Positions 9,093-17,800 of a stretch of DNA of 64,000 nucleotides are shown here, one piece after another (position 1 is the stretch's first letter; every line of letters begins with the position of its first letter). The translations under genes and the position numbers were made by a program. The notes under the pieces are model-generated. The model searched no databases. It was not told the DNA's origin and was given only the letters and a program-made list of their open reading frames with translations. The DNA is from Candidatus Nanoarchaeia archaeon. Its GTDB lineage: Archaea; Nanoarchaeota; Nanoarchaeia; SCGC-AAA011-G17; JAFCDX01. The stretch spans positions 34,279 to 98,278 of the forward strand of contig JAQUND010000005.1 of assembly GCA_028717785.1 (NCBI GenBank). Direction: 5' to 3'.

Positions 9093-10499
9093 TTACTCAA
9101 ACTTCATTACGTCTAAGTCTGGTTCTATATTTCTACGTTGTATTGTCTGTCTTACTCTTTCATTTTTTTCTTTTTTTTGCTTCATCAAATCTACACCTTG
9201 GATATTCACATTCATTACAGCAGCCTTCTCGGCTGCTGTTTTAATAGGTTCTATTTCACTATTAGAATCAGCTAGACCTTGGCTAGCATCATTTAGTTGT
9301 TCATCTATAGTATCAGGTTCATGAACAATTTCTTGGTCACTAGTACTATCTTGTCCCGATAAACTTTTTAGAAAACGATCAGCCTCGCCTTCAACGTCTA
9401 TTTGTTCTGCCATTACTTCATCAAATGCATCTTCTTTTTCTTTTCGAGAAACAGCTGCAAAATCCTTCATATTGATTACATCAAGATAACTAAATTCATC
9501 ATGAAAGAATCCTTGCTTCTTATCTTCTTCAAGTTGTATTTTCATGGCTTCATTTTCGATCAATGATAGTTGTTCAAATTCTATACCCCTTCTTGCACTT
9601 ACTTCTCTTTGAACTAAAACTTCTTTGCGCTTCTCGCGCAAAAAGTTTTTTAAAGACTCTATTTCGCTTTTTCGAACAATACGATCATGTTCATCTACAA
9701 TTTCACCATTTAGAGTTCTTTCCATCAAAATATTTATTCTTGCTTCATATTCATCATCAGTCTCTTCTTGTTGTCTTTCCATAGCTGAAAAAACATCATT
9801 TGAATCTACAAATTGTTGCACAACAGTTCCTTCAAGCTCTTCAACAATTCTTTGTTTTATTTTATCTTCATTTTCTTCAAGCTGTTCGACAACAGTTTTT
9901 CTACTTCTTGCTTTTTTGTACCCTTTAGGATTTATAAAAGCGCATATCGAATTCGTCATATATTCAGTTTTTGTCCATTGTTTCTTTTCTTCTTCAAATG
10001 AATCTTTGAAAACATTTGTGACAATCCAGTAAAATTGATATTGATTAAGTAAACGTATCGAAAAGGGATCAGTTATACGACTACAAGTCTTAAAAATCGC
10101 CCACATGTTTCTAGATTCTTTTGACTCAACATAAAAATCAATAAATTTAGATGATTCGGCTATTTCTTCATCAATCTTTTGATATTCATCATATAGTTTT
10201 AGAATTATTCTTGAATTCAATTTACGGAATAATTGATCATGTTTTTGTTGTTTGAACTCGAGACCATTGACATACTGAATAGAATAAGACAGAATATCAA
10301 GCATAAGAATCATATTGTACTTATTAGAAAGATATCTGTATTTTCTTGAAATACCTTCTCTTTCTTTTGCTGTCAAAGAACGTATCGTAAAATGATATCC
10401 TGCTGTTTCTACTTCTCGAACTATAAAAGAATCGAAAATTAGATTTGCAATAATCTCAAAATCATGCTTAGTTACTTTTCTAGCAGCACTCACTAGCAT
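9093..10499 (-). CDS. Tail assembly chaperone-like protein with long charged tail
   Basis: 468 residues from ATG 10499. An upstream in-frame TTG and a GTG at 10493 are alternatives, and the GTG has better spacing from GGGAG. Residues 15-180 hold an all-helical domain (FHFTIRSLTAKERE-type start, then LMLDILSYSIQYVNG) like tail assembly chaperones. The remaining 280 residues are long acidic and glutamine-rich helices without a recognised domain. It lies between tube and tape measure genes. Gene order supports assembly chaperone or tape-measure-binding protein, but the length is far above that of usual chaperones. Confidence 0.5.
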   Translation of the reverse strand: MLVSAARKVTKHDFEIIANLIFDSFIVREVETAGYHFTIRSLTAKEREGISRKYRYLSNKYNMILMLDILSYSIQYVNGLEFKQQKHDQLFRKLNSRIILKLYDEYQKIDEEIAESSKFIDFYVESKESRNMWAIFKTCSRITDPFSIRLLNQYQFYWIVTNVFKDSFEEEKKQWTKTEYMTNSICAFINPKGYKKARSRKTVVEQLEENEDKIKQRIVEELEGTVVQQFVDSNDVFSAMERQQEETDDEYEARINILMERTLNGEIVDEHDRIVRKSEIESLKNFLREKRKEVLVQREVSARRGIEFEQLSLIENEAMKIQLEEDKKQGFFHDEFSYLDVINMKDFAAVSRKEKEDAFDEVMAEQIDVEGEADRFLKSLSGQDSTSDQEIVHEPDTIDEQLNDASQGLADSNSEIEPIKTAAEKAAVMNVNIQGVDLMKQKKEKNERVRQTIQRRNIEPDLDVMKFE

Positions 10500-10520
10500 A
10501 ACTCCCAAAAAAAAATTTTT

Positions 10521-10536
10521 TTTAAAAAACTAGAAG
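10521..10536 (-). promoter_or_regulatory. Weak copy of the TTTCTA-N4-TTTTAT motif
   Basis: In the minus direction this reads CTTCTAGTTTTTTAAA, 9 of 12 conserved positions, 21 bases before the ATG at 10499 and downstream of the GC-rich hairpin that follows the tube gene. It may be a promoter for the chaperone and tape measure genes. Low weight, because the stretch is plain A/T runs. Confidence 0.25.
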
Positions 10537-10602
10537 ATGACTTCAACACTCTCCTCTGAACTGCACAGAGTCAATGAGTATTGTGAAGAAATGCAGTTGA
10601 AG

Positions 10603-10621
10603 GCGGGGGAGTAGCCCCCGC
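10603..10621 (-). terminator. GC-rich hairpin after tail tube gene
   Basis: Perfect 7-bp stem GCGGGGG / CCCCCGC with a 5-base loop, the most GC-rich spot in an AT-rich region, 7 bases beyond the tube stop codon. No U-run follows, so it may stabilise the 3' end or attenuate readthrough into the chaperone gene rather than stop transcription fully. This fits the need for many tube copies and few chaperones. Confidence 0.45.
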
Positions 10622-10627
10622 ACAAAC

Positions 10628-11245
10628 TTATACTACTTGACCAGAAGCATTACCTCTCATCGAGCCTTTATTACTTTCATAGAAATCTGTCGACTTATAT
10701 GCATCTTTATTTGCATATACATCAGAAATCTGGCAAGTCATATCCTGTGTAACTGATGTTGCACCAATATCAAAAGTCTTTGCAAAATCTGACATCCAGC
10801 AACCTTCATACCATGTTTTGATAACTTTTACATCACCGTCATCGGTTGCTCCAGCCTTTGCTTGTCCTTTGATATAATCAGGAATAAGAATCGTCTCATA
10901 GACATCAAACGGCCATTGATGATGTTTTAGAGAGCGAATCATACCTGAACTTCCAGCTTTATAACCAAAAAGCTGTTGAATATCTCTGAGATACATCATC
11001 ATGACTGTTGCTGTGGCTGAAAGATCAGTTACACCAACTGCAAGTTCAGCTATCTGATCCCCAAAACCGATGCCACGTACTGGTTCGACAGCTCTTGTGT
11101 CAGTCGGGTTCCAAGTCTGAATCAATCCTATTGGTTGAACAGCTTGGTCATCTGCATCAATGCTAAATACACGTACTCTTTGGGGATTCAAGAGCCGAGT
11201 ATTTGGCGACACACCTTCTCTATAAATATACGCTTGTCTTGCCAT
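10628..11245 (-). CDS. Tail tube protein
   Basis: 205 residues, directly after the sheath gene and before the chaperone genes, as in most myoviruses. The sequence is beta-rich with NPTDTRAVEPVRGIGFGD and a C-terminal strand pair (WYEGCWMSDFAKTFDIGATSV, read as WYEGCWMSD then IGATSVTQDMTC), the pattern of tube proteins that stack as hexamers to form the DNA channel. The start at 11245 has AAGGAGT upstream. It is flanked by hairpins on both sides (10603-10621 and 11301-11332), which suggests separately tuned expression. Confidence 0.8.
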   Translation of the reverse strand: MARQAYIYREGVSPNTRLLNPQRVRVFSIDADDQAVQPIGLIQTWNPTDTRAVEPVRGIGFGDQIAELAVGVTDLSATATVMMMYLRDIQQLFGYKAGSSGMIRSLKHHQWPFDVYETILIPDYIKGQAKAGATDDGDVKVIKTWYEGCWMSDFAKTFDIGATSVTQDMTCQISDVYANKDAYKSTDFYESNKGSMRGNASGQVV

Positions 11246-11286
11246 AACTTATACTCCTTAGATTAGATTTCCTATTTCTTCATTCT

Positions 11287-11302
11287 ATAAACACTTTATT
11301 AA
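11287..11302 (-). promoter_or_regulatory. Weak copy of the TTTCTA-N4-TTTTAT motif upstream of tail tube
   Basis: The minus-strand sequence TTAATAAAGTGTTTAT keeps 9 of 12 conserved positions. It lies 41 bases before the tube start and abuts the stem-loop at 11301-11332 that follows the sheath gene. A terminator-plus-promoter boundary between sheath and tube is plausible. Confidence 0.3.
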
Positions 11303-11332
11303 ATTGAGCGCCCAGTATTGAGCGCTCAATTT
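11301..11332 (-). terminator. Stem-loop between sheath and tube genes
   Basis: Perfect 11-bp inverted repeat AAATTGAGCGC / GCGCTCAATTT with a 10-base loop, 9 bases after the sheath stop codon. On the minus strand the stem ends in a short U-run (CAATTTAATAAAG). The shape and position suggest a partial Rho-independent terminator or 3'-end stabiliser of the sheath message. Confidence 0.5.
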
Positions 11333-11340
11333 ACATCAAC

Positions 11341-14058
11341 TTAGAAACGAACTCTTATCTGGTATTCTACATCGACCCAGTTCAATCCCATGATCGGGAT
11401 ATAGAAAGCAGTAACTTTGATGTAATCAGGTTGAACCGAATCTCTAACCGCAGTAACGCCCTTGTAATCAACAATGATTTGTGCATCAACTGCGGACGCT
11501 AACATGGATCCTACTGCAGCTCCAACTTCTCCAGGAAGACTTGAAGTCATCTTTCTTCCGACATAAGGTTCTACAACTCTACGAGTTTCTTGTTGGATGA
11601 AGTCTCTGATTGTGATAACCATAACTTCTCTTGTAAGAGCACTTGTCATATTCGTTGTCATTGCATGACGAATAACCATTGTCGAACTTACCTTCATGAT
11701 CACCGTCAAACCTCTAACAGCAACCAGGTCCATAGTTGTTTCATCCAGAGAGCGTACAAGCTGTTTGAAACCAAGCAATGTTTTGCGTGTCATCGGTGTT
11801 GCAACATCCCATATCGGACTTACATTCAAGCCACAAAGTGCTGCAGCTACAAATGTTCCATCAACAACATGTTCTGTTACGCTCCCGTCAGCTTCTACCA
11901 TCTCAATAACAGCACCATCAGGATAGACGCCAATCATACGTTCTGTATTCAAAGCAAGAGCGTAGTTTCCTGCTTCCATAGGCTCTGTACCAACTGCAAA
12001 GCCAAAGAAACTGATTCTCTCTCTTCTGTTTCTCTTTGAAGACATACTTGCACAATGTGATGCTGTATAATTTATAACAGCAGCCGATGCTGTAACAGGG
12101 AAAACTACAGCTGGATTAATACCATCTACATCCTGTTCAAGTCTCTTTATCACATCCATGTAAGACTGATCAGGTGCAAGATCGCTGCCCTCTGCTTTAC
12201 GAACTTGACAAAGAATAAGAGCAGTTGCTCCATTCAAAAACATCAGATAAGCAGTAAGAACTAACGGATTCGATGCGGTAAGATCACCGTACTCTGTCGT
12301 AATGTCTTTAAATTTCGTATAAAGAGCACAATCAAAATTGTCTTTTTCATAGTAATACGAAACATAATAAACATCACCGACATTTGGCTCTTTACCCGAT
12401 TTATCGAAAGCAATCAGATCTGTAATATCCCCTGCAGCAACATCCGTTGTGTTATTGACATTCAAATTCAAACCAGGAATGCTTGTAACCATAAGAACGC
12501 TCGTAACAAATATTGCTTCAGCTGTAATATCTATCTGAAGAGTATCACCAGAAGCATAGGCGACATCAGATTCAAGCGTGAAAATTAATCCTGTTTGACT
12601 GTCAACGTAAGTTGAATTTGTTATTCCAAAACCAGCGGAACCTCCAACAACATTCGAACTTACAACAAAATGTGTATTTGAGGTAAAAGTAAGTGTTACA
12701 GTTTCATCAATGGTATAACCCTTAGAAACCGTAGGCCCTGTAAGATAATTTGCTCCAGTAAAACTTGGATTTGCAACAGACTCAAGCCCTGGAACTGCAA
12801 TACCAAGTCTTCCATCTTCAAGTGAAGAAATAGTATATGTCCCTACTCCTACACCACCTGATGTTGCAACTTCTATGCTATAAGTATCATCTTCCATTCT
12901 TGAGCGCCAGTATGTAACTCTAACAGTGCTTCCTACAGCAGGAGGAGTTGCAAGATAAATAGTACCTAATTCTCCATTAACTCTTGTAACATCTCCTTCG
13001 ACTGCTGGACCAACTAAAGGAGTTATTGTTACGGTAACATTTGTAGGATCATTTGTTACAATATCGCGACCTGTTCCATCGACAATAGGTACGAATCTTA
13101 CCGTACAAGATGTTTCGATCCCATGAAATTGGCTTGAAACATCTTCATTATAGATTCTGTCGTCAATCAGAGTTGCTTGGATTTGATTGTCATTGAAAAA
13201 CTCACTACCTGATGTGTGAACAATTTCTGACAATTTGTAGCCTGTTCCCCATTCAATCTGTTCTCCAATAATAGCGTAATCGACGTTTTCGACAAAATCT
13301 GTTGTCTCGGGAGAAACACCAACTCTAATCATCCTTGTCAAACCAGTGAAAGGAAGATCATCAGCAGTGTTCAAATGCATATTGTAATAGTAAGTAACAG
13401 TAAGAGTTTGTCCAGGTGCCGGTGGCTCTGTCAGAGTAAACTCTCCATTTACACCATCAAGATGTGAAACTTCAACAATTGCATTATTGACTTTCACTGT
13501 AATGTTACTTATTGTCGTAGTCGCTTTTCCGGCATTTGTACCATCAACAATTGGTTTGTGATGAGTATAAAAAGTCACTGCTGATACTGTAATTTGATCT
13601 GAGATGTCTTCGTCAACAACTCTTGTGTCAGTCTTTTTATAGAAGTAAGTGCAAGTTACTTCATCGGTACTTCTTGGTGCAAGTGCTAGATAAATTCTTC
13701 CATTAGCACCTTCAACTTTAGCAACAATTACTTTTGTACCATTGACTTTTACTTCGACATCATTTGTGTTGTTCGTTACACGGCCAAGTCCATCACCCAC
13801 AACGATAGGATAATTAAGAACGGTAAAATCACGATTTGTGCCAGTAAAACCTGCTGACACATCTTCATTGACTTTTCTGTTGTCAAGATTTGGACTCGAA
13901 CCACGAACAAGTTCATACCCTTCAACTCTTTTAACTTCTTCTGCTGTTCCAACAAGAGCAGGTATTCTCTGATTAGCGAGCAAACCCACGATAGCGGTGT
14001 CGAGATTTGTCGATGTGTATACAGCAGGCGGCGCATACCCTGTAAAAGGTCCAGCCAT
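11341..14058 (-). CDS. Tail sheath protein with inserted beta-sandwich repeats
   Basis: 905 residues. The C-terminal half carries the contractile sheath signature: a TRRVVEPYVGRK segment, an alanine-rich helix and a closing strand block ending in NWVDVEYQIRVRF. Residues about 25-390 hold three copies of a domain of about 80-110 residues, each marked by EDVS or EDIS, then PIV-DG, a V-VNG strand, an NG-I-L strand and V-YYY or V-YWR (about 25-140, 150-230 and 305-390). Such insertions decorate the outside of sheath subunits and make this sheath unusually long. The tail tube gene follows. Confidence 0.85.
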   Translation of the reverse strand: MAGPFTGYAPPAVYTSTNLDTAIVGLLANQRIPALVGTAEEVKRVEGYELVRGSSPNLDNRKVNEDVSAGFTGTNRDFTVLNYPIVVGDGLGRVTNNTNDVEVKVNGTKVIVAKVEGANGRIYLALAPRSTDEVTCTYFYKKTDTRVVDEDISDQITVSAVTFYTHHKPIVDGTNAGKATTTISNITVKVNNAIVEVSHLDGVNGEFTLTEPPAPGQTLTVTYYYNMHLNTADDLPFTGLTRMIRVGVSPETTDFVENVDYAIIGEQIEWGTGYKLSEIVHTSGSEFFNDNQIQATLIDDRIYNEDVSSQFHGIETSCTVRFVPIVDGTGRDIVTNDPTNVTVTITPLVGPAVEGDVTRVNGELGTIYLATPPAVGSTVRVTYWRSRMEDDTYSIEVATSGGVGVGTYTISSLEDGRLGIAVPGLESVANPSFTGANYLTGPTVSKGYTIDETVTLTFTSNTHFVVSSNVVGGSAGFGITNSTYVDSQTGLIFTLESDVAYASGDTLQIDITAEAIFVTSVLMVTSIPGLNLNVNNTTDVAAGDITDLIAFDKSGKEPNVGDVYYVSYYYEKDNFDCALYTKFKDITTEYGDLTASNPLVLTAYLMFLNGATALILCQVRKAEGSDLAPDQSYMDVIKRLEQDVDGINPAVVFPVTASAAVINYTASHCASMSSKRNRRERISFFGFAVGTEPMEAGNYALALNTERMIGVYPDGAVIEMVEADGSVTEHVVDGTFVAAALCGLNVSPIWDVATPMTRKTLLGFKQLVRSLDETTMDLVAVRGLTVIMKVSSTMVIRHAMTTNMTSALTREVMVITIRDFIQQETRRVVEPYVGRKMTSSLPGEVGAAVGSMLASAVDAQIIVDYKGVTAVRDSVQPDYIKVTAFYIPIMGLNWVDVEYQIRVRF

Positions 14059-14145
14059 GGTAAACTCCTTATGATATAATGTTGATAATCTTAAAACTAG
14101 CAGGTAAGTTTAGCTTTTACGCAATTCATCTAAATTCTGTATTTA

Positions 14146-14161
14146 ATAAAACCACTAGAAA
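14146..14161 (-). promoter_or_regulatory. Putative phage promoter for tail sheath
   Basis: TTTCTAGTGGTTTTAT in the minus direction, all 12 conserved positions of the recurrent motif. It begins 3 bases after the stop of the 14164-14445 gene and ends 87 bases before the sheath ATG. See the findings for the full set of copies. Confidence 0.6.
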
Positions 14162-14163
14162 GG

Positions 14164-14445
14164 TTATTTCTGTTCATATTCAATGATTTTTCGATTACAC
14201 TTACAATTAAAATTTTTATCAGGAATATCATCTTTTTTTGAAAATTTATGTTCTAAGCCACAATGACATTTTATGTACATATAAGATTCGACACCATTGG
14301 GAACTGGCAAAGAATCTATAAAATCAATTAATTCATTTTTATTAAGCCAGTTTCGATATGTGTTTGATTCTCGTTTTTGAACAATAGAATTATTGAGCTG
14401 AAAAGGATTATTTGATGCTATATAACTAACAATAGACTTTGGCAT
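14164..14445 (-). CDS. Small zinc-ribbon-like protein
   Basis: 93 residues when started at ATG 14445, preceded by GGAGTTTTTT. A longer frame to 14583 overlaps the upstream gene and lacks a ribosome site, so the shorter start is preferred. The C-terminal half has CHC and CKC pairs about 20 residues apart (KCHCGLEHKF and NFNCKCNRK), a likely zinc knuckle. It sits between a coiled-coil gene and the sheath gene. Function unknown. Confidence 0.6.
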   Translation of the reverse strand: MPKSIVSYIASNNPFQLNNSIVQKRESNTYRNWLNKNELIDFIDSLPVPNGVESYMYIKCHCGLEHKFSKKDDIPDKNFNCKCNRKIIEYEQK

Positions 14446-14482
14446 AAAAAACTCCAATGGGCGAGTTCTACTCGCCCACAAA

Positions 14483-14758
14483 TCATGCTGGTGTAGCAAG
14501 TTTCTTTTTGGTCTCTTCTTCGATCTGAGCTTTGATAACACGTTCTTTATGTACCATAACAATTTGCTGAACATTTTGGTCATAAATAAAACTTGCTTTT
14601 TCTTTCTTCAAAGTCGCAACAGCTAACTCGGCTTCAGCTATTTTTTTGTCAAATTCTTGAAGTTTCAAATTGAATGCGGTTCCTGTATCAATCGAAATCT
14701 CTTGTTTTTGTTGTTCGGGCTGTTTCGTTTCTTCTTGTTTTGTAAGTTGTTCTGACAT
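14483..14758 (-). CDS. Small coiled-coil protein
   Basis: 91 residues with a polar Gln/Glu-rich N-terminus (residues 1-20) and a long helix (about 28-85) with heptad-like spacing. The start ATG at 14758 follows AAAAGGAGT. It lies just downstream of the large fibre gene, where short genes often encode fibre assembly chaperones. That role is a guess from position. Confidence 0.65.
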   Translation of the reverse strand: MSEQLTKQEETKQPEQQKQEISIDTGTAFNLKLQEFDKKIAEAELAVATLKKEKASFIYDQNVQQIVMVHKERVIKAQIEEETKKKLATPA

Positions 14759-14786
14759 AGTAACTCCTTTTAATTGTATTTAATCT

Positions 14787-14801
14787 AAGAGCAAAGCTCT
14801 T
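14787..14801 (-). terminator. Short hairpin after fibre gene
   Basis: AAGAGC / GCTCTT with a 3-base loop, directly against the stop codon of the 1359-residue fibre gene. There is no strong U-run, so it is at most a weak terminator. Confidence 0.3.
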
Positions 14802-17800
14802 TTAAAGTCTCACTTCAATCAAACCGACATCAGTTGAATCATAAGACTGACGTGCTATTGCAAATGAATTTATTGTTTCTTCTATTGTTTTTGCGGCTCT
14901 TGCAACACCTGGGTATGGAGATGTGCATGCGCAAAGCGTCAGACGATCTCCTCTTTTAATAGTTCCAACAACTTTACAAAGCACATGTCCTGTCATAGCA
15001 ATTCGTTTTGCATTGTATTTTTTCTCAAGATCTTCGATTGACAAATTTTTGAAATCATGCTTTACAGTTTCAGGATCAGCATCGCTTACAGCAAAACCAC
15101 CACAAAAAGTTGCACGGTCTGTAACAATACCATAAGCAATTTTTCCTGTTCCAATTTCGACTTTCATGTCTTCGTCTGTCGATTGTTGGACAATAGTTCC
15201 AACACAATAATTAGCAAGATCACCTGTAACAGCAGCCCATTCAGCAAAGTCGGCAGCAGGAGAAGAAATTGTTGTTCCTGCATCAGAATAAATTTGTCCA
15301 TTTGAAGCAATTTCAGCAACAGTAGCATTACTGTTCTTGAATCTAATTGCATGGCCATTTGCATCCAAAGACAAATCCTGATATGATTGTATTATTACCG
15401 CACCATGTGTCAAACCACTACCAGCTGAAAGCGTTAGGTCAGAACCTGCACCATCACCCTCAACAAGCACATAAGCTCCATTTGTTGAACTAGGTGCTCC
15501 ATGATCTACGCCATGACAAATCTGAATAATTCCTGCATCAGAAGCAAAACTTGCATTGATGTCCAAAACTTCTGAATAAGAAGTAGCATGGAAATAAGTT
15601 CCACTTGAATTAAAATCCAAATTATCAGAAAGAATTGTTCTCCCTTGATGGATAATTGCACCACTTGATGTATTCCCAGCACTTATATAAACATTACCAC
15701 CCGCACCAACACTACCATAATCATTTCCATCACATCTTATATAGCCACCGTAACTAATACTTGGGAATCGTCCACCAGCTAAAGAAAGATTACCCGCATT
15801 AGAAGTACCACTTGGATCAATACCTGATGTTATCGAACTTTCAACTCCATAAAAATTTATTCCGCTCTGACCATTGAAACCTGCAGGGACTATATTCAAA
15901 GCAGCAAAAGTCGCAGGAGTAGACCCTATTGCAACTCCATGAGTATAGAAAGTGAACGTACCATCAACTCCAGTATTAATATGCGACTCTCCTGTTGCAG
16001 CATCTAATTTTAAAATTCCACTATAGTTACCATTAGTTGCTGTTGCGACCTGCAATATTTGTCCTGCCGACGTATACATACTTGTATTGGACATACCCCA
16101 GAATTGATGCTGAGCACCATCAGTCGTATCAATGTGTATAACATTACCATACATACTAAATGTGCCATCAACACCGACATCGACGTAAGAACCCCCTGTT
16201 GCAGAATTTAATTGCAAAATTCCACTATAATTGCCATTGGTTGTTGTTGCAACTTGTAACACATAACCTGATGTTGTATACATACTAGTATTAGGCATGC
16301 CCCAGAATTGATGCTGAGGTCCACCAGTAGTATTAAAATTAATTTGAGTAGCATTTAAATCAATTTTTTGGTCTACTTCATAACCTTGTACATAAATAGA
16401 TGAATCTCCACCAATTATGTTTACAGAACCAGTAGAAGCACTTATACTTATACTTGCTGATGAGTCAGCTGCACCTGGAAAATCAGGTTCCAAAACAAGT
16501 ACATAGCCTCCAGTTCTAACTCTATCTGTCATTACATTGTCACCAACAAGATAAATGCCTGCGCCTGTTATAGTATTAAAATATGCTTGACCTTCACAAT
16601 GGAGTTTATATTGTGGGTCAGTAGTACCAATACCAAAATTTCCACCGTATGCCATTCTAAAAAGTTCTGTGCTATCGAAAATGAAAGCAAGATCACTAGC
16701 TGGCCTGTAAATATCTCCAGTAAGATTAATATTTCCTGCCACATCTAGTTTTTGTAATGGGGATGATGAACCGATACCTACTCGATTTGAACTCAAAAAT
16801 ATATTGTCAGAACCACTATCTGTCGAAATTTGCATTCCGTAAGATGGGTCCCAATTAACAATACCTTTTCTTGCACCTACATTATCGTAAAAACCTACGC
16901 CAGTAATGTTAGAAGGTTCATTACTTTGAATTTTAACAGTTGAATGGCTAGAAGACCAGGGACCTATAATGTGTGCTTTTGAATTGTTTGCCGTTGTTGT
17001 CCCAACACCAAGGTTTCCAGTAATATTAAAATCACCACCTGCACTCAAATTCCCAGAAAAAGCTCCTGTTCCTATGACATCAAGAGCACTTGTTGGTGTT
17101 GCCGTTCCGATACCAACTCTACCATTGTCAATCAATAATGCATAACCTGTGCCTGCGTTATGCAATGTCATAACTGTTGCAGAATTTCCAACTTCGGTTT
17201 GATTTATTGAAAGAGCAACCTGATTATCATTTTGATTTATTTCTAACATATCTGCTGTTGTTACTTCTGTATTGATAACTGTTGTTGTTCCATTGACAGT
17301 CAAATTATTGTCAACAAGAACATTTCCACTTACATGTAATGTTGCACTAGGGTTTGTTGTACCAATACCAACTCTACCAGAATTGACTATTAATGAGGGA
17401 CCGATACCAGCATTTGTAATTTGAACGACAGCAGTATCATTTACGGCACCTGTTTGACTTACTACAAGTCCGTTGTCATTAGCAGCTTGGGTAATTGTAA
17501 GTTTTCCAGCAACACCCATATCTGTAAAATTCGAACTTCCATTAATAAACAAATCATTATTGATTAGACAACTTCCTTGAACATGAAGGAGTTGAGATGG
17601 ATTTGTAGTTCCTATGCCAAGTCTTCCTGTTGATGTAAAACAGGCACTTTCACTTCCGTTCGTATGAAATCTTATTTTTCTAGCACCTTGAGCAACAAGA
17701 TCTATTCCCTCAGAACCTGAATCATCATTCCCACTCAAATAACCCAAATATGTTCCTGTTCTATAAAAATCAATTTGAGGGTATGTAGATTCTATTCGTT

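Noticed and set aside
11590..12039. Plus-strand 149-residue frame opposite the sheath gene
   Set aside because: Cys/His-rich shadow of sheath codons, no start signal, opposite a strong gene.
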